64,000 nucleotides of DNA from Tulasnella sp. 424 (GCA_019633425.1 WSUB01000016.1:186001-250000), one strand, 5' to 3'. Shown: positions 1 to 11,870, counted from the stretch's first letter. Translations and numbers: made by a program. The notes: generated from the sequence alone by a model not told the origin.

Positions 1-715
1 TACGGGCGACACGAGGATGCCTCGTTGTCACCAGGAGTTCGTATTTTTGGAAGAAAAAGAAATACGAAAAGAAAGCACTGATGGTTGGGGGTTAACTTGA
101 AGGAAAGCAGCACGGCTTTTCTCACGGTTCGACATCGAATCTCCACCAGCTTTTCGTGCTGACAATTGGCTTCTGACCCGGACAAGGATGACAAGTTCAC
201 CCTACCCATCTATAAGTCTTCGGATCAGATAAAGATATTATGTAAGGAAGTAGGGGCTCCACACGTTAATTATAAAAAGCAGAAACAGACGCCTAGTAGG
301 AGGAACATGACGGTCAACCGCGGTTGCGACAGGCTGAAGACAAAATAACATTCAATTGATGTTGCACAGGGAACTACAGAAGGATATCGGAAGCCAAGGC
401 CTCATATTTACACAACAAGGGATCGTTGGCCACAGAGAGGAAAAGAACAAATTGGCACTAAATCGAAGGGGGCCTATATGTAAGAGCGCGAAAGGCAGCA
501 GAAGATTGCGGGTGCAACCAAAACGCATGAAAACAAACAGGAAAAGGGAGCAAAAAGGAAGGGACCCCATCCCGAAAAGGAGAATTTCTGAAACGGATAC
601 GGTGGATGTCTCACCACTATCGTTCCCACATATCAGCTCCAAGGCGAAGCTTCTCCAATGTCTCGATAGCTTTGCCATAGGATAAGCCTCGATTGCAACG
701 AGGGACCAAAGATAA
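1..715. other. No confident gene; left flank of the HSF gene
   Basis: I see no convincing spliced gene here. The reading frames are short and low in information. Bases about 25-130 (gttgtcaccaggagttcg followed by an A/G-rich run) resemble bases about 3090-3200 (ttgtcaccacgagtgcg followed by a similar run), so this may be a decayed copy of the region upstream of the HSF gene. Confidence 0.4.
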
Positions 716-2563
716 CTAGAACCAGCGCGGGCCCGGGGGGGCTTGCTTCGGAGGTACCAGAAACGTCCCTCCAGACCTTTGGGGGCCTGAAACTCCAGGA
801 GAGTTTGAACTTCTGGGACGCCCTTGTGCCTGACTTGTGGATGCAGTTGCGAAGTTGTCCGGGGTGGGTCCAGCTGAGAAGCTGGCGTTCTGCTGTCCGA
901 AACCTTGATTTTGATTGAAGAACGTCTGGCCTATGTCACCCACGAAGCCGTCGTGTATGAAAATTTCCACCCCCATTGGTTGCCCTGAAGCGGGATGCGT
1001 AATGCGTGAAGGATGTGCGGACGATGCATGATCTGGAAATTGAGGATGGACAGTGGGCGGTCGGTGAAGGGAAGCTGGATTAATCGTATCCATTCCCGGT
1101 CCCATTGGAGGTACCGGAGGCGTCCCTCCAGACCTTTGAGGGCCTGAAACTCCAGGAGAGTTTGAACTTCTGGGACGCCCTTGTGCCTGACTTGTGGATG
1201 CAGTTGCGAAGTTGTCCGGGGTGGGTCCAGCTGAGGAGCCGGCGTTCTGCTGTCCGAAACCTTGATTTTGATTGAAGAACGTCTGGCCTAGGTCACCCAC
1301 GAAGCCGTTGTATATGAGAAATTCCACCGGGTTGGGTACCCCACCCATTGGTTGCCATGAAGCGCGATGCGGAATGCGTGAAGGATGTGCGGACGATGCA
1401 TTATCTAGTAATTGAGGATGGACAGTGGGCAGTCGGTGGAGGGGGGCTGGATTAATCGCATGCATTCCCGGTCCCATTTGGGAGGGGCCGCCTTGTGAAA
1501 GTCCACCGTTGTAGGCACCGATAGGGGACTTCGTTGGAAACTCCTGATGAACGGCGCTGGGATGGCCTGCTCCATTTATCGAGGGCCGCCGGCTGACCTT
1601 TCCTCCCGCTGGCCCGTCGTGCACCTGCGAATTCGGCAAAGCGTTTCCGCTGGACCTCGGGCCTCGCCGTCTTGACAGCTTCTGGACGTCGGCTTCCAGT
1701 CTCGCGATTCTCTCCTCCGACGCCGAGTAACGAGCCTCCATATTCTTTAATGCCAAGTTGGTCGTTTCGAGTTGCTTGGTAAGGTAATTGATTATAGCAT
1801 AAAGGTCTGGCTGGCTTGAGGACTGGGGGATCATTGTGGCAGTCGCGGGTGGAGGTTGAACAGGGGGGTGATTCTGGGGCACAACAGGCAAAGTCTCAGG
1901 GCGACGCTGCACTTGAGAGAGGAGGTCTGGGCGGCCACTCTGAAATTTGTTATCCCAGTGGGCATACCAAGCTTGAGTCGCACTCTACCGAGGGCAGTAA
2001 TTTTTATTAGAAAGCTCCCAAATACAAAATGATACAGGTCAACGGTACTCACCCTATCTCGCTTCTCAAATCCGTAGTTATTGAGCTGCTTTTGGAAGCT
2101 CCCCCACTTTTTCATCTCTGGAAAGTATTTGGGCAGGACATTTTCGACGAACGCTTCGATGCTCGGAATGTCTAGACCCCAACGTTCTCCATCTTGACGC
2201 CAGAAAATGTACTCGTCCATGGTTCGGCCCTCTAACATCCTACGCCCGGCCGTCAGTATCCAAGCGATGAGAAACAAAGGTGCAAATTCCTCACTCAAAA
2301 AGCTGACCCGTGAACAGTTTACTGAACGTGTTGCCATTATGTCCTTCCTGGCAGGAACTTTGCGTCTCGTCCGTGGGGTGCCGTGTTGAGGATTGAGGAT
2401 GGGGAGAGATGGGGAGTGAATGAGCCGACGACGTCTTGCGCGGACGGGTGTCACGCTGTTGAAGGGTGCAAGGGGGTCGAGCGTTACGCGAGATCATTTG
2501 TCCTGGGACGTGAGACAAAAGGGGCGCTTTTTTGCTTTTGTAGATGGGGACAAGTAAAGTCAA
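716..2563 (-). CDS. HSF-type DNA-binding transcription factor
   Basis: Exons 2563..2295, 2239..2053 and 1984..716; the phases close and the introns are 55 and 68 nt (donors GTGAGG and GTGAGT). Spliced, the N-terminal third reads as a heat-shock-factor DNA-binding domain: FSKLFTGQLFEMLEG, IFWRQDG, NVLPKYF, QLNNYGFEK and then KFQSGRPDLLSQVQRR across the second junction, matching the helix-turn-helix and the YFRRGRPDLL-like end of HSF domains. A coiled-coil stretch with regularly spaced Leu/Ile follows (LTKQLETTNLALKNMEARY onward), as in HSF oligomerisation regions. The C-terminal half is Pro/Gly/Ser/Gln-rich and holds a 119-residue tandem repeat. HSF-fold proteins bind nGAAn arrays in the nucleus. 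The start is uncertain: 2563 and 2497 are in-frame ATGs. It is probably an HSF-fold regulator rather than the essential heat-shock factor. Confidence 0.82.
753..1466. repeat. Two-unit tandem repeat inside the HSF gene
   Basis: Bases 753-1109 and 1110-1466 are near-identical over most of their length (offset 357 bp = 119 codons). Both encode a segment beginning MGPGM.(A/T)INPA.LHR and ending in GPQRSGGT. The unit is an exact multiple of three, so the frame is kept. One copy carries a few extra codons (GVPNPVEFLIYNG versus GVEIFIHDG). Confidence 0.9.
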
Positions 2564-3512
2564 GGGCGACGTCTACGTTTGTTGAGAGACGATGAAGTCG
2601 GTCCGAGCGGGGCGTACGTCGTGATGAGAGGGGGGAGCACGTATGTCACGGACTTGGAGGGGAGGGGTGGGCCGGTCTGACCAAACGATGATAGAGCTGG
2701 GCGACCCCTTCAATGCTTTTAACCATCTTTCCTCGAGGCACTTCCAGAAGGCCTTCGACATTTCTACGTCCTGGGACATAAGCGCCCACGACGCAAGACG
2801 GGGGGCACCGCACGGCCGCACCGCGTTGCGTCAGTGGTCCACTAGATCTTCGCCTTTGAGTTTTCAAACAGTCTGTCAAAAGCAAGCAAAGCACTAGGAT
2901 ACGCTGTGACGAGTCTCCTTGCCATGGGACAGAGACATCTCCGAGTAGAACCCGGGCCGTATATTTGGGCCCAATCCGCGAGTCCCAAACATTTCCAGCC
3001 AACTTCCACCTGGTGTCTTAGAAGCGGTATATACGCGAATAAACCCTCATTGGCTTACAGGCTGCGGATGTCAGTGCACGAGAACGGCTTTGTCACCACG
3101 AGTGCGTATTTCGGAAGAAGAAAAGGAAACACGAAGGGATGGGCCGTCAGTGAGTTGCTTAAAGGTCTGCTTTCTCACGGTTCTAGCCGGTACCCGGCCT
3201 CTAATGGCTATGCTGTTGGAGATAGATCGTTTCTGACAATCATAGCAAGTTGTTTCTACCCTTCTACAAGTTCCAAATGGCATAAAGGTCCTCCCGAATC
3301 TTAAAGGGAGTGGGGGTCCGCACACTCAAGAGCAGAACAGCCACTGCCGAGAAAGGCGTGAAATCTAACATAGAGCCCGCCCCCAACGCCGAAAACTCCA
3401 CCGTGGTGACGCGCTCCGGCCTCACCTCCTCCCACCTAAGCACCACCGGCCCGCGAGGCCAAAACGTCCTCCCACCCTCCCATCCCGCCTTTCTTGGGTT
3501 TCTCATTGACTC
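2564..3512. other. Intergenic between divergent HSF and Asi-like genes
   Basis: No supported gene. The stretch holds the 5' region of the HSF gene and of the downstream membrane RING gene. The block at 3090-3200 resembles bases 25-130. Frames of 80-130 codons exist on both strands but show no family features and overlap each other. Confidence 0.5.
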
Positions 3513-6144
3513 ATGTCGGATGAAGGAAAAGGAACTGGCACAACTACGGCGGCACCAACGGCCAAAACCATGACCATCAAGACTGGCCGAGAAGCTTTGC
3601 GAGAGGCGTTCTCTGACCCTCAGACTTATCTCACAGTTAGCTACTTCGAAAGTCGGTATCTTCTCGTTACTATATTTATGGTAAGTCCTGACGCAGAACA
3701 ACGATAACATATGCACTTCCCTTGATGAGCTAATTTACCAACCAACCATTCGGGGAATCGTCACGACAGGGATTCCTCCTAGATAGAATCCAAAACATCG
3801 TCGCGCCAATAACTCGACACCGGAATCCTACACACTTGGAGAGGGACCAGGATCGCCAGGGCGACGTTAATAACGAACCCGTCACAGGCCCATTTTCCGC
3901 TCTCAAACGTATCATCTCCAGTTTCCGTCGAACATTCAACAAAGCCCTATCTTACCTCGTCCCCATCGACTTTCACCTCAGTAAAAATCGATTTATATTG
4001 AGGATTCCAACCTTGTTTTTAATGTATCGAACGATGTGGTTGGTGATCATGCTGATGCTGCAGTCCGCAGCGAACTCGGAGAAGGACTCATGGGTTAGCA
4101 AGTGGTCCCCCCTGACGGACTGGATGAACGACCAGTTGGCGAAGAAGGATATGAAAGACGTTGCGTGGATGGGATTTGTCTCGGTGTGTTTGACTTTGGC
4201 CGTCAGTAAGTCAGGACTTCTCGGGTCTGCCATACCTAACGGGGCGTAACCTTTTTACTGACATGCTTCCTAAAAACTCGGCTCAAAGCCGCTCTAAATA
4301 ACGGTCTTGATGGAAGGTATAGAAATAGAGTTAATTGCTATGGGTCGATTCACTAACCGCTGGGTCATTTTCCGCAGTGGAACTGTTCGGACGTCCCTGA
4401 CGTTCAACCTCGTCGACTTTGGTATCCTGATGCACTACATCGGCTCTCCCGTGACGCATTCCATCAAGCCGCAAGGTTTGCCCAGTCGTCCGGACATTCA
4501 CGGGTTGCTGTCCATGCTTGGTCCCGTTCTTGACGTGCGTCCCACCAACCTCATACCTATCGAGTATTAGTCATCTTACTCTATTTTCCTCCGCCCCAGC
4601 TCACGATATACCACACGATGGGAATCTACAAACCTTACTCGCACAATCGGCTTATCCCCTCCCTCGTCTCTTTCACAACCATCCTCTTCTCACACTGGCT
4701 CAACATCCTAGTCGGACCGGACTCATTCTTCGCAACGCACAACAGCGCCATGGCTTACTTTGACAGCATGATGCTTGTAGCCGTATCCACGACCTGGCTT
4801 CTCAAAGTGCTCACGTTCGTCCTTTTGGAAGGGTCGTTGGATGCTGCGAGCTTGTGGACGATGCCGGCGAATATGAGTTTGCGGTCGGAAGACGATGCAA
4901 GGACGGTGTTGCTCAAGTTGATCGTGGCTAGTTTCTCGACTACGGCAGTTAGCGGGCTTTCAAACGAGATGCCGGGCTTGAAGCTCAACTCAACTCAGCC
5001 AAACAACCTTACCGAGGCGGACGACGACGAAGGCGAATTCGTAGCGATCTTACCAGACGGCCGGGTCCTCGTCAGCGGCCATAACCACCGTCACCACCAC
5101 AGCAATCCAAATGGAAGTTCCGGATTGGGTCGGGAGATTAAAAAGATCAAAGCACGTGAACCCGAAATGTCTGATGCGCTGTTCGGAGGATGGTTGGAAC
5201 GTGGAAGATGGAGGCTCATCGCAAAGCTAGTAAAGAGCATCTGGAAGTTGATCAAAGTCTCCATTTACCTGTTGGTGAAGAGGACAGGATTGGGTTGGTT
5301 GCTGTCGCTCCTGGTGAAGGGTCTTGTGGTGACGACAGGGAGAGGAGCATCTTGGATAGAACCGGCCGAAACCACAGCAGTTGTCCCTCCGTCGTACCAA
5401 GACGCGGTAAGTCGCAGTGTCCCGCAACTTGGGGAAAATGCACCTTGCTGAGTTGAATTTGCGGATAGAACCAAGATAGTCGCGGTGAACGTGACGACAT
5501 CGACGGGGACTACAACCGCTTCCTTCGCGGTGTCAGTATCACGAGCGACGGTGACGGAGATTACCAACCGCCTGCTGAAGACGACTATGACGATGCACAA
5601 GATGGATGGAACTTTTCAGACGATGAAGGCGAGGCAACCGAAACCGAAGATAACCGCGAAGTCGAATCCTCTTTAGCTCTTATCGAGCCTTCCTCGGACG
5701 TAACATCGACCTCAATCCTGCTCTCCCACTTGCTCGACACCAGCACATCACCAATGACCCGACGGCGGTTCCAAAGCTCGTCACTCTCGTCCACCGGCCT
5801 GGCCGCTGCATCTTCCTCGCAGTTTACCTCTCCCGCTGCCTCGCAGCAGGTGAGAACGCGAAAAAGGGAACTCGACGACGACGAGAAGAGCACGTGCATC
5901 GTCTGCTTGGATAGCCCAAGAGACGTCGTATGTTGGCCTTGTCGCTGTTTGAGCTTGTGCGATGGTTGCCGAGCTAGCTTGGCTACGCAACCTATAAGCC
6001 AGCATTTATGTCCTACTTGTCGCACCCCGTGAGTCTCCACTTTTGTGATCCCTAGCGTTGTCCTCCTTCTGACCCTATCCTTCATTCATTTGTTGGTTTA
6101 TGACTTGCAGGGTAGAAGGATATTCTAGGATCTTTATACCCTAG
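3513..6144 (+). CDS. Multi-pass membrane RING E3 ligase, Asi1/Asi3-like
   Basis: Seven exons: 3513..3680, 3770..4205, 4289..4316, 4378..4534, 4600..5406, 5469..6028 and 6111..6144; all phases close, giving 729 aa. The first two thirds carry several hydrophobic helices (around YLLVTIFMGFLL, IPTLFLMYRTMWLVIMLML, WMGFVSVCLTLAVTAL and others), then an acidic linker, and a C-terminal RING of C3HC4 type: CIVCLDSPRDVVCWPCRC, LCDGCR, CPTCR, ending VEGYSRIFIP. A many-pass protein with a RING of this WPCRCL...CDGC form at the very C-terminus matches the yeast inner-nuclear-membrane ubiquitin ligases Asi1/Asi3, which degrade mislocalised membrane proteins. Exon 3 is only 28 nt. The family assignment is by motif and architecture. 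Confidence 0.78.
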
Positions 6145-6526
6145 GTGGTTAAGTAAAGCCGATTGGATGTGGAAATCTATGCGAAAATTCTATATAGTGC
6201 ACTAAACGTTTTTGCTATCGTTGCGGGGGAGGGGGCTACGAGAAACGTGTGTCAGGGCTACGTTCTGAAAACTTGATATTGGATGCCTTCGCAGACAAGA
6301 GTCTCTTTATGAAAGTTAAAACTCTTCGTTTTTCGTTTGAAGGAGAAGGTGAAGCTGGAGGCTGTGAGCGCAGTTCATGTCGCCGGCGGAGGGAGAGGGT
6401 GGGTTGAGGTTGGATGATCAGTCCTGGTAACGTACATAATGAACGGCCCGGAGCTGTGGAAAACGCCACAGCCGCGTTTGCTGGTCGGCTCAGTACATCC
6501 TACCCCAACCCACCCCCTCTTTCCAA
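6145..6526. other. Intergenic, no gene seen
   Basis: A 3' flank of the RING gene and 5' flank of the next gene; no supported feature in either strand. Confidence 0.5.
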
Positions 6527-7072
6527 ATGACCAGCACTTACGAGCACATCCAAGGCCGCAAATGGTGGGCAAAAGGGGTAATTACCGATGACCTTGTCCG
6601 GAAGGTCCGGTGCCTCAGCTTTGTGGCCCACGAGAACGTTGAAAACTTAGGCGGTGATGGGCAGCCCCCGACCAACCATTGGTCCCTATCCCTGTCCTTC
6701 CAGGACAACGCGTCACTTCATCTCGATATGATTCCAGCCGACGGTATTAATGGGACGATCGTTGTCGAAAAGAGGGACTTTGCCGTCGAGGAAGGAAGCG
6801 TGTGCATCGTTTCCGTATTTCCCATCTCTGATGCGACAGTCGACACGATTTTTCGCACCATCATTGATAATAGGAGGGACGACTACCAATTCGCTCCTAT
6901 CGGAGAAGGATGCAGGTTTTGGCTCGCGACCCTAGTAGGCGACCTGGCGAATGCAGGCATCATCTCACTACTGGACGCCGAAACTGTACGAATTGCTCTT
7001 GTAGGGTACTACCCCTACCCTCCTGGAACTCCGGCCATAGAAAGGCCGATGCAATCCGGAAGGTTTTTGTAA
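6527..7072 (+). CDS. DUF7770-like fungal protein of unknown function
   Basis: A single uninterrupted frame of 181 aa starting at an ATG preceded by a C-rich 5' flank. It contains NHWSLSLSFQDNASLHLDM, GCRFWLATLVGDLANAGII and a C-terminal YYPYPPG. The pattern of HWSL...LDM followed by GCRFW resembles the DUF7770 family common in Agaricomycetes, whose function is unknown. No signal peptide or membrane segment is evident. The 3' third of this gene and its downstream flank are duplicated at 11.2-11.9 kb, so this copy looks like the parent. Identification is from memory of the family pattern and is moderate. Confidence 0.65.
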   Translation: MTSTYEHIQGRKWWAKGVITDDLVRKVRCLSFVAHENVENLGGDGQPPTNHWSLSLSFQDNASLHLDMIPADGINGTIVVEKRDFAVEEGSVCIVSVFPISDATVDTIFRTIIDNRRDDYQFAPIGEGCRFWLATLVGDLANAGIISLLDAETVRIALVGYYPYPPGTPAIERPMQSGRFL

Positions 7073-7512
7073 TTTGATCAACCTCAGTTGTGAGTTCTGA
7101 TTACCTTGTCACCCGCCGCGTATCACGCTGCCGTACTGAACCATACACCACAGAATCATCTCATTCTTACGACGTGTGGTCATCTCCACGGTCTGGTGCC
7201 ATTCATTAAGATTCGAGTTGTCTCGCTCCACGCGCAAATATCTTTCAACGTGAGATGTGTAATGGTGGTGATGTTCTCGTATTTCGATTATGAAACAGAT
7301 TTGATTGGAGTTCTGACCAGAAAAGTAGCTTCTTTATACGAGTGGGTATGAAAACCAAAGCAGGGCATGAAGCGGCGATGCGCGCATTCGAGTATCTTGA
7401 GCGAGCACTTAAGATAGCTGTTGTCTAGAGATAGGCGGGAAAGATTGATAGCGCTAGATCCATCGGTCCGTTTGGCGGTAGCTTTAGATGCATCGGATAC
7501 TAATATGGAACA
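6955..7512. repeat. Direct repeat, copy 1 (3' end of DUF7770-like gene plus flank)
   Basis: This segment is repeated in the same orientation at 11227-11870. Shared blocks include ggcatcatctcac, tggacgccgaaa, tacccctaccct, ggtttttgtaat, cagaatcat.tcattctta, tttcgattatg.aacagattt and gctagatccatcggtccgtt. The last part ends in atatggaac, matching the last codons of the zinc-knuckle gene at the end of copy 2. Confidence 0.85.
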
Positions 7513-7840
7513 CGACCTGGGCTATTCAATTCTTAGGGGATGGTCCTGGAGATAGGTACCACTCATTGGTTGGCAGACCTAGGAAGCATCCCAATCGACC
7601 TTGAGCTATTGCAGAGCGGACCCGATGGACGGAGAACCCGAGCTGTCCTCGCTCCGCTTGGGGCCATCTGAGGAGCAGTAGGAGGCCTCCGACAAGGGCT
7701 TATTTTGCGAGTTAAAGTTGAATGGCCAGTATTGGCTTAGCGTAGCCGATAGACGAGCCAGACACTATATCATTTTATGAGAGTCCTCGCTACTTCTACG
7801 TACTGCAAGTCGCATTTAGGGTTAGCCCATATTAGGTACG
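7073..7840. other. Intergenic between DUF7770-like and DUF6535 genes
   Basis: Contains most of direct-repeat copy 1 (to about 7512). From 7513 to 7840 I see no gene and no clear repeat. Confidence 0.5.
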
Positions 7841-10791
7841 CTACAGCAATCCACTACAAATATGAGTCCGTCGAGAGCAGAGGTTTGGAGATTTAGAATT
7901 TCCGAACATGTCATAATTCCAGTCGAAGGGACCTCGATCAATATTCTTCCATTCCCAGAGGAGGCGGTTGATTGCGACATCCGCGTTACAGCTGAGGAAG
8001 GCAGCTACGTCTAAACGGTCTTGAAGGTCGCCGACCAATGTAACTATTTCACTGAAGTGAAATTTCAGAGGGATAAATACGGGCACTGGACATCCGAGTC
8101 GAAATGCTCCGGTTCCCGATACCATCGCATCTCCCTCACACCACTGGGAAAACACATTTGGGCAATCTATTCTTGAGCTCACAAGATCGCCAAGAATCCC
8201 CAAGAAGCGACCGATTATTGGCACCAATTTCTCCATCGACAGTTTAATCTCTGCATCATTGGACACTCTTGCCCAAACATCGAGTAAGACTCGGAGCGCA
8301 AATAACTCCACAACTTTCCTGTCATCTTGGGATGCGACGTCAATTGCGTCGAGACTCCGTAGTGCGCTCCCGATCGACCCAATGAATCCATCCTCGACGA
8401 GTTTTCGCACCCATCTGTTTGATGGGATTATGATCCAATTGATGAACATTAAGGAGTCAAGCCAATCAAGCCAATGATTGGGCCCCCTGAGACGCTTGAT
8501 AATCTGCAAGCCAAGGCCAGCGTTCATCCAAGATTCGGGAAGGGGTTCCCGCCCTGTGCCAAACCAGCATTGCTGGTATATCACTTTTTGCCACCTTTCT
8601 CTTCGGGTACCGTTTTTGTCGGCAAGACCTGAAACGATGAATGTTACAAGTTGAGGGTGTCGTTCTATACCTTCCAGGCGGCCGCCAGAGTATGCACGTC
8701 TTGACAACCATTCGAAAGTCTCAAGAACGAAGTCTGCCGGTGATACTGGTAACATTTCCGTGGAAGAAACGTTTGCGAGGGCAATACATTCGAGCGCTTG
8801 CCATAAGGCCGTAAGTACTCCGGACCGTTTGGTCAAGTGCCCTGCCAGTGGGTCGCTCCCAGGTGTGAAGGCACCCATCGCTGCCACAGTCTCCATCCAA
8901 TAGCCTACTTCTCTTGGATCGACTCTGGGGGAGGGAGGTCCGATATCTAGCATTAGATCGATCAAGTGCTTGTGTTCGATTTGAAGTGACGGGTGGCTTA
9001 AGTCCAGGCGCCTGGGCCATGCTCGGCGTATAAGAGCAGTATATACCTCGGCAGCCTCAGGCTGCATCCCGGCAGCTCTGGCCCACCTGAGCGCAGTGAC
9101 GCCATAAAACAAGGCACCTTCCAAATTGCGGCCCAATTGACGTCTGGGAAAGGCTTATCAGTTAGTTGGCGGTCATGGATGGGACTTTGGATTTACGCAC
9201 CCGTTGTAGGCCTCCCAAGCCCAATAGCTCCTTTCATGACCACCACCACGTGACAAGGGAATATGGCAAGAGGCTTCTGCGAAGTTCCACATAATGGAAA
9301 GACCCAAAAGGCTCAGTATCGTATCGTCATATGGTTCACGTACGACCCCCGCCAGGAGGCGCCACCCAGGAAATTTGCCCCCTACGATCCATGTCCGTAG
9401 GATAAGTTTCTTGAGTGTATAGCTGGCATTGGACGAGGGAGGTAGCTCGGATAGTCCATTTCTCATGACGTACTCGAGCTGGAATAACTTTGGACCATGT
9501 CGGGATACGAAGAGCTCTCGCCGAAACTCCGCGTCCACCTCCAACCATTTTCCGTCATTTCGGGGTCGCCGTTGAACGAGGTGACATACAGCCGATCCAA
9601 ATGATTCCGCTATATCCTTGTTTATCTCGGTTGGTTGCTCTTGCCAGTTTTGCAGTGCTCTGGAGGTCAGCAGCAAGAGCTGACGCCAAGTCGCGACATC
9701 CTGCAAGACGGCGTCACAAGCCGGTGCATCGAGACAGCACATATTCCGGGCGACAATCAGATGCTCCGCTGGATCGGATGTCATTTCTAGAAGCCAGCAA
9801 GCGGCTTGCGCGTCAATCCTCGAGCGCTTTTCGCTGCTGTTCGGTGTGGACGGTCGTGTGGTCCCTGCCATGACATGACGACGTCCACCTAGTTGACCGG
9901 GTAGGAGACGACCGCCCAACCTGGAGAGTAACGACTCTTTCCATCGACCTGCTAGCGGTCGAACATACCTTAGGGTGCCTCGAAGTGCTCTCGATGGGGC
10001 CGATTGATAGGGACAAGATGACGAAATCGCCCCTACCACGATTGTGGCCCCAGCGAGCGTGGCCCCAAGAGCGAAGAATGCAATTACAGTTCCTGCCACC
10101 ACATTATTGATGGGAATCAGGAACAGAGAAAGGCCCGCGAAGAAAAACATCACGGATAGAAGGAGGAGGTTGGGAAGAAACACGATCGTGCCCTCTAAAT
10201 GCCACTGCTGCACTCCCGAGAACTTTTGCTGACGAATTCGGCCTTGTTCCTCCAGCGAACCCCTCTGGCCGGTCCGATCGAGGCTTTGCAGCCATTCTTT
10301 TCCAAGCATCGCTCCTACAGCAGCAAGAAGACTGCAGCATAGGCTGACGTAAAGCAAGCAGTTGGCAGCGATTGCTGCTGGTTGAGGAGAGAAGTCGGCG
10401 GAAATGTTGGTCTGGGGGATGGTGCCATTGATTGAATCCCGCGAGGCTATGAGACGAAGGAGGGCATTGGTCTCAGCGGAAGGGTCGGGTGAAAGGTTCG
10501 GCATGGTGAGGGAGATGAATGTCGTGTTTACTGCAGAGAATAGACCAGCCTGTGCAGAATTAAAAGTGAGGAACGGTAGCTGAAGCGCCTCGTACTTTGA
10601 ATACTGACAAATATCAAGAGGACGTCCAGGTTTCCATTCAGCTTCTTGGACATTTCTTTGTCCGTCCGATCCGCGAGGTCATCATAATGTTTCCAGAACT
10701 TTCCAATTTGACCGAATCCACGTGTAGCTTTACGGATGTACGCACCACCTTGTAGGATATTACTTTCAGAATTGTTTTGCTGGTTCTCCAT
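7841..10791 (-). CDS. DUF6535-domain membrane protein
   Basis: Exons 10791..10609, 10549..9201 and 9143..7841; phases close, giving 944 aa if the ATG at 10791 is used (the frame is open further upstream). The N-terminal quarter shows the DUF6535 signature of basidiomycetes: FWKHYDDLADRTDKEM, NLDVLLIFAGLFSAVNTTFI, then CLLYVSLCCSLLAAVGAML, GKEWLQSLDRTGQ, RQQKFSGVQQWHLEGTI and three further hydrophobic helices near IVFLPNLLLLSVMFFFAGLS. The remaining roughly 650 residues are soluble, helical-looking and Trp-rich, without a motif I recognise. Function of the family is unknown. The gene lies between two direct copies of a 0.6 kb segment, which suggests it arrived or was separated by a local duplication. 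Confidence 0.85.
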
Positions 10792-11856
10792 TCGCCACAG
10801 GAGAGGAGGCGAGCGATATGGGATGGTAGTGATGATTACGGTCCAATTTGCCTGATTTTCTGATCCTTGATATATTGCCCCCGTCGGCGCTTCGCCTACA
10901 GCTGCAACACGCCGGAACCACGAGCTCTCTTGATTTATCTCACAAAATGTGAGCATTACCGCTGTATTGGGCCGCTTTATTGCTTTCCTGATTCGGACTC
11001 TGACTGATCGCTGAGACAAGCAGCTTACCTCCCTAGGGAGCTTGCCCTATTTCGGCAAGTGGTTCGATCGGTATCAATATCGAATCTCTTCAATGCCACG
11101 AGGTCAATAGAAGCAAGCAAACTCTATCGAACCTGTTACATGGGAAATAAATAAACAGTGGGAGTGGGACAGCATGTGTACACACGTGCGTTCGATTTAG
11201 CTGGTTCAGGTTGGCGAGTAGAGGTAAGTAGGCATCATCTCACCATTGGACGCCGAAATTGCATTTGTAAAGTATTACCCCTACCCTTCTTGAACTCCCT
11301 GAAGGTTTTTGTAATCTGATCACCGTCTGATCACCGCAGCTGTTAGTTCTGATCACCTTGTCACCCCCCGCATATCGCCTGGTTGCCGCAAGTACTGCAA
11401 CAGAAACGACAGAATCATATCATTCTTACTACACGCGGTTAGCTCCACGATCTAGCGTTATCTATAAGGCTCGAGTTGTCTGGCTCCACGCGCAAGTATC
11501 TGGAAACATGAAATGTGTAGTGATGATGATGTCCTAGTATTTCGATTATGGAACAGATTTGGTTGGCGAGGCCGAGGTACAGCTCTGACCAGAGTAGTAG
11601 CTTCCTATACGAGTGGGTATTAAAATCAAAGGAGTTGACGTGGCGTAAGCATTAGAGCTTCTTGGGATGTTGTTGTTATAGTTTGGCGTCCGGGGGTGGG
11701 GGGGAGCTATATGCAAGCAGGGGATGAAGAGGCAATGAGCGCCTTCGGGTATCCTGAGCGAGCACTTGATATGGCTCTTGTCGGGGGATAGCCGGAAAGG
11801 TTTGGTAGCGCTAGATCCATCGGTCCGTTTGGCAGTAGCTTGAGATGCATCGGAGA
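10792..11856. other. Intergenic; holds pseudogene fragment of the DUF7770-like gene
   Basis: Upstream frame of the DUF6535 gene to about 11019, then about 200 bp without features, then direct-repeat copy 2 from 11227. Confidence 0.55.
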
Positions 11857-11870
11857 CTAGTATGGAACGC
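11227..11870 (+). pseudogene. Direct repeat, copy 2: truncated DUF7770-like 3' end
   Basis: Begins inside the coding part of the DUF7770-like gene (matching 6955) and carries base changes and short deletions. For example, the segment between the YYPYP-coding block and the stop is shortened from about 36 to 12 nt, and no start codon or 5' half is present. It also has about 70 bp of extra sequence near 11645-11713 relative to copy 1. It ends at the stop codon of the zinc-knuckle gene. It cannot encode a complete protein. Confidence 0.8.

Noticed and set aside
6955..11870. A transposon carrying the DUF6535 gene with the direct repeats as its termini
   Set aside because: The repeats are pieces of a host gene and flank, not terminal repeats, and no transposase, reverse transcriptase or short target-site duplication was seen.
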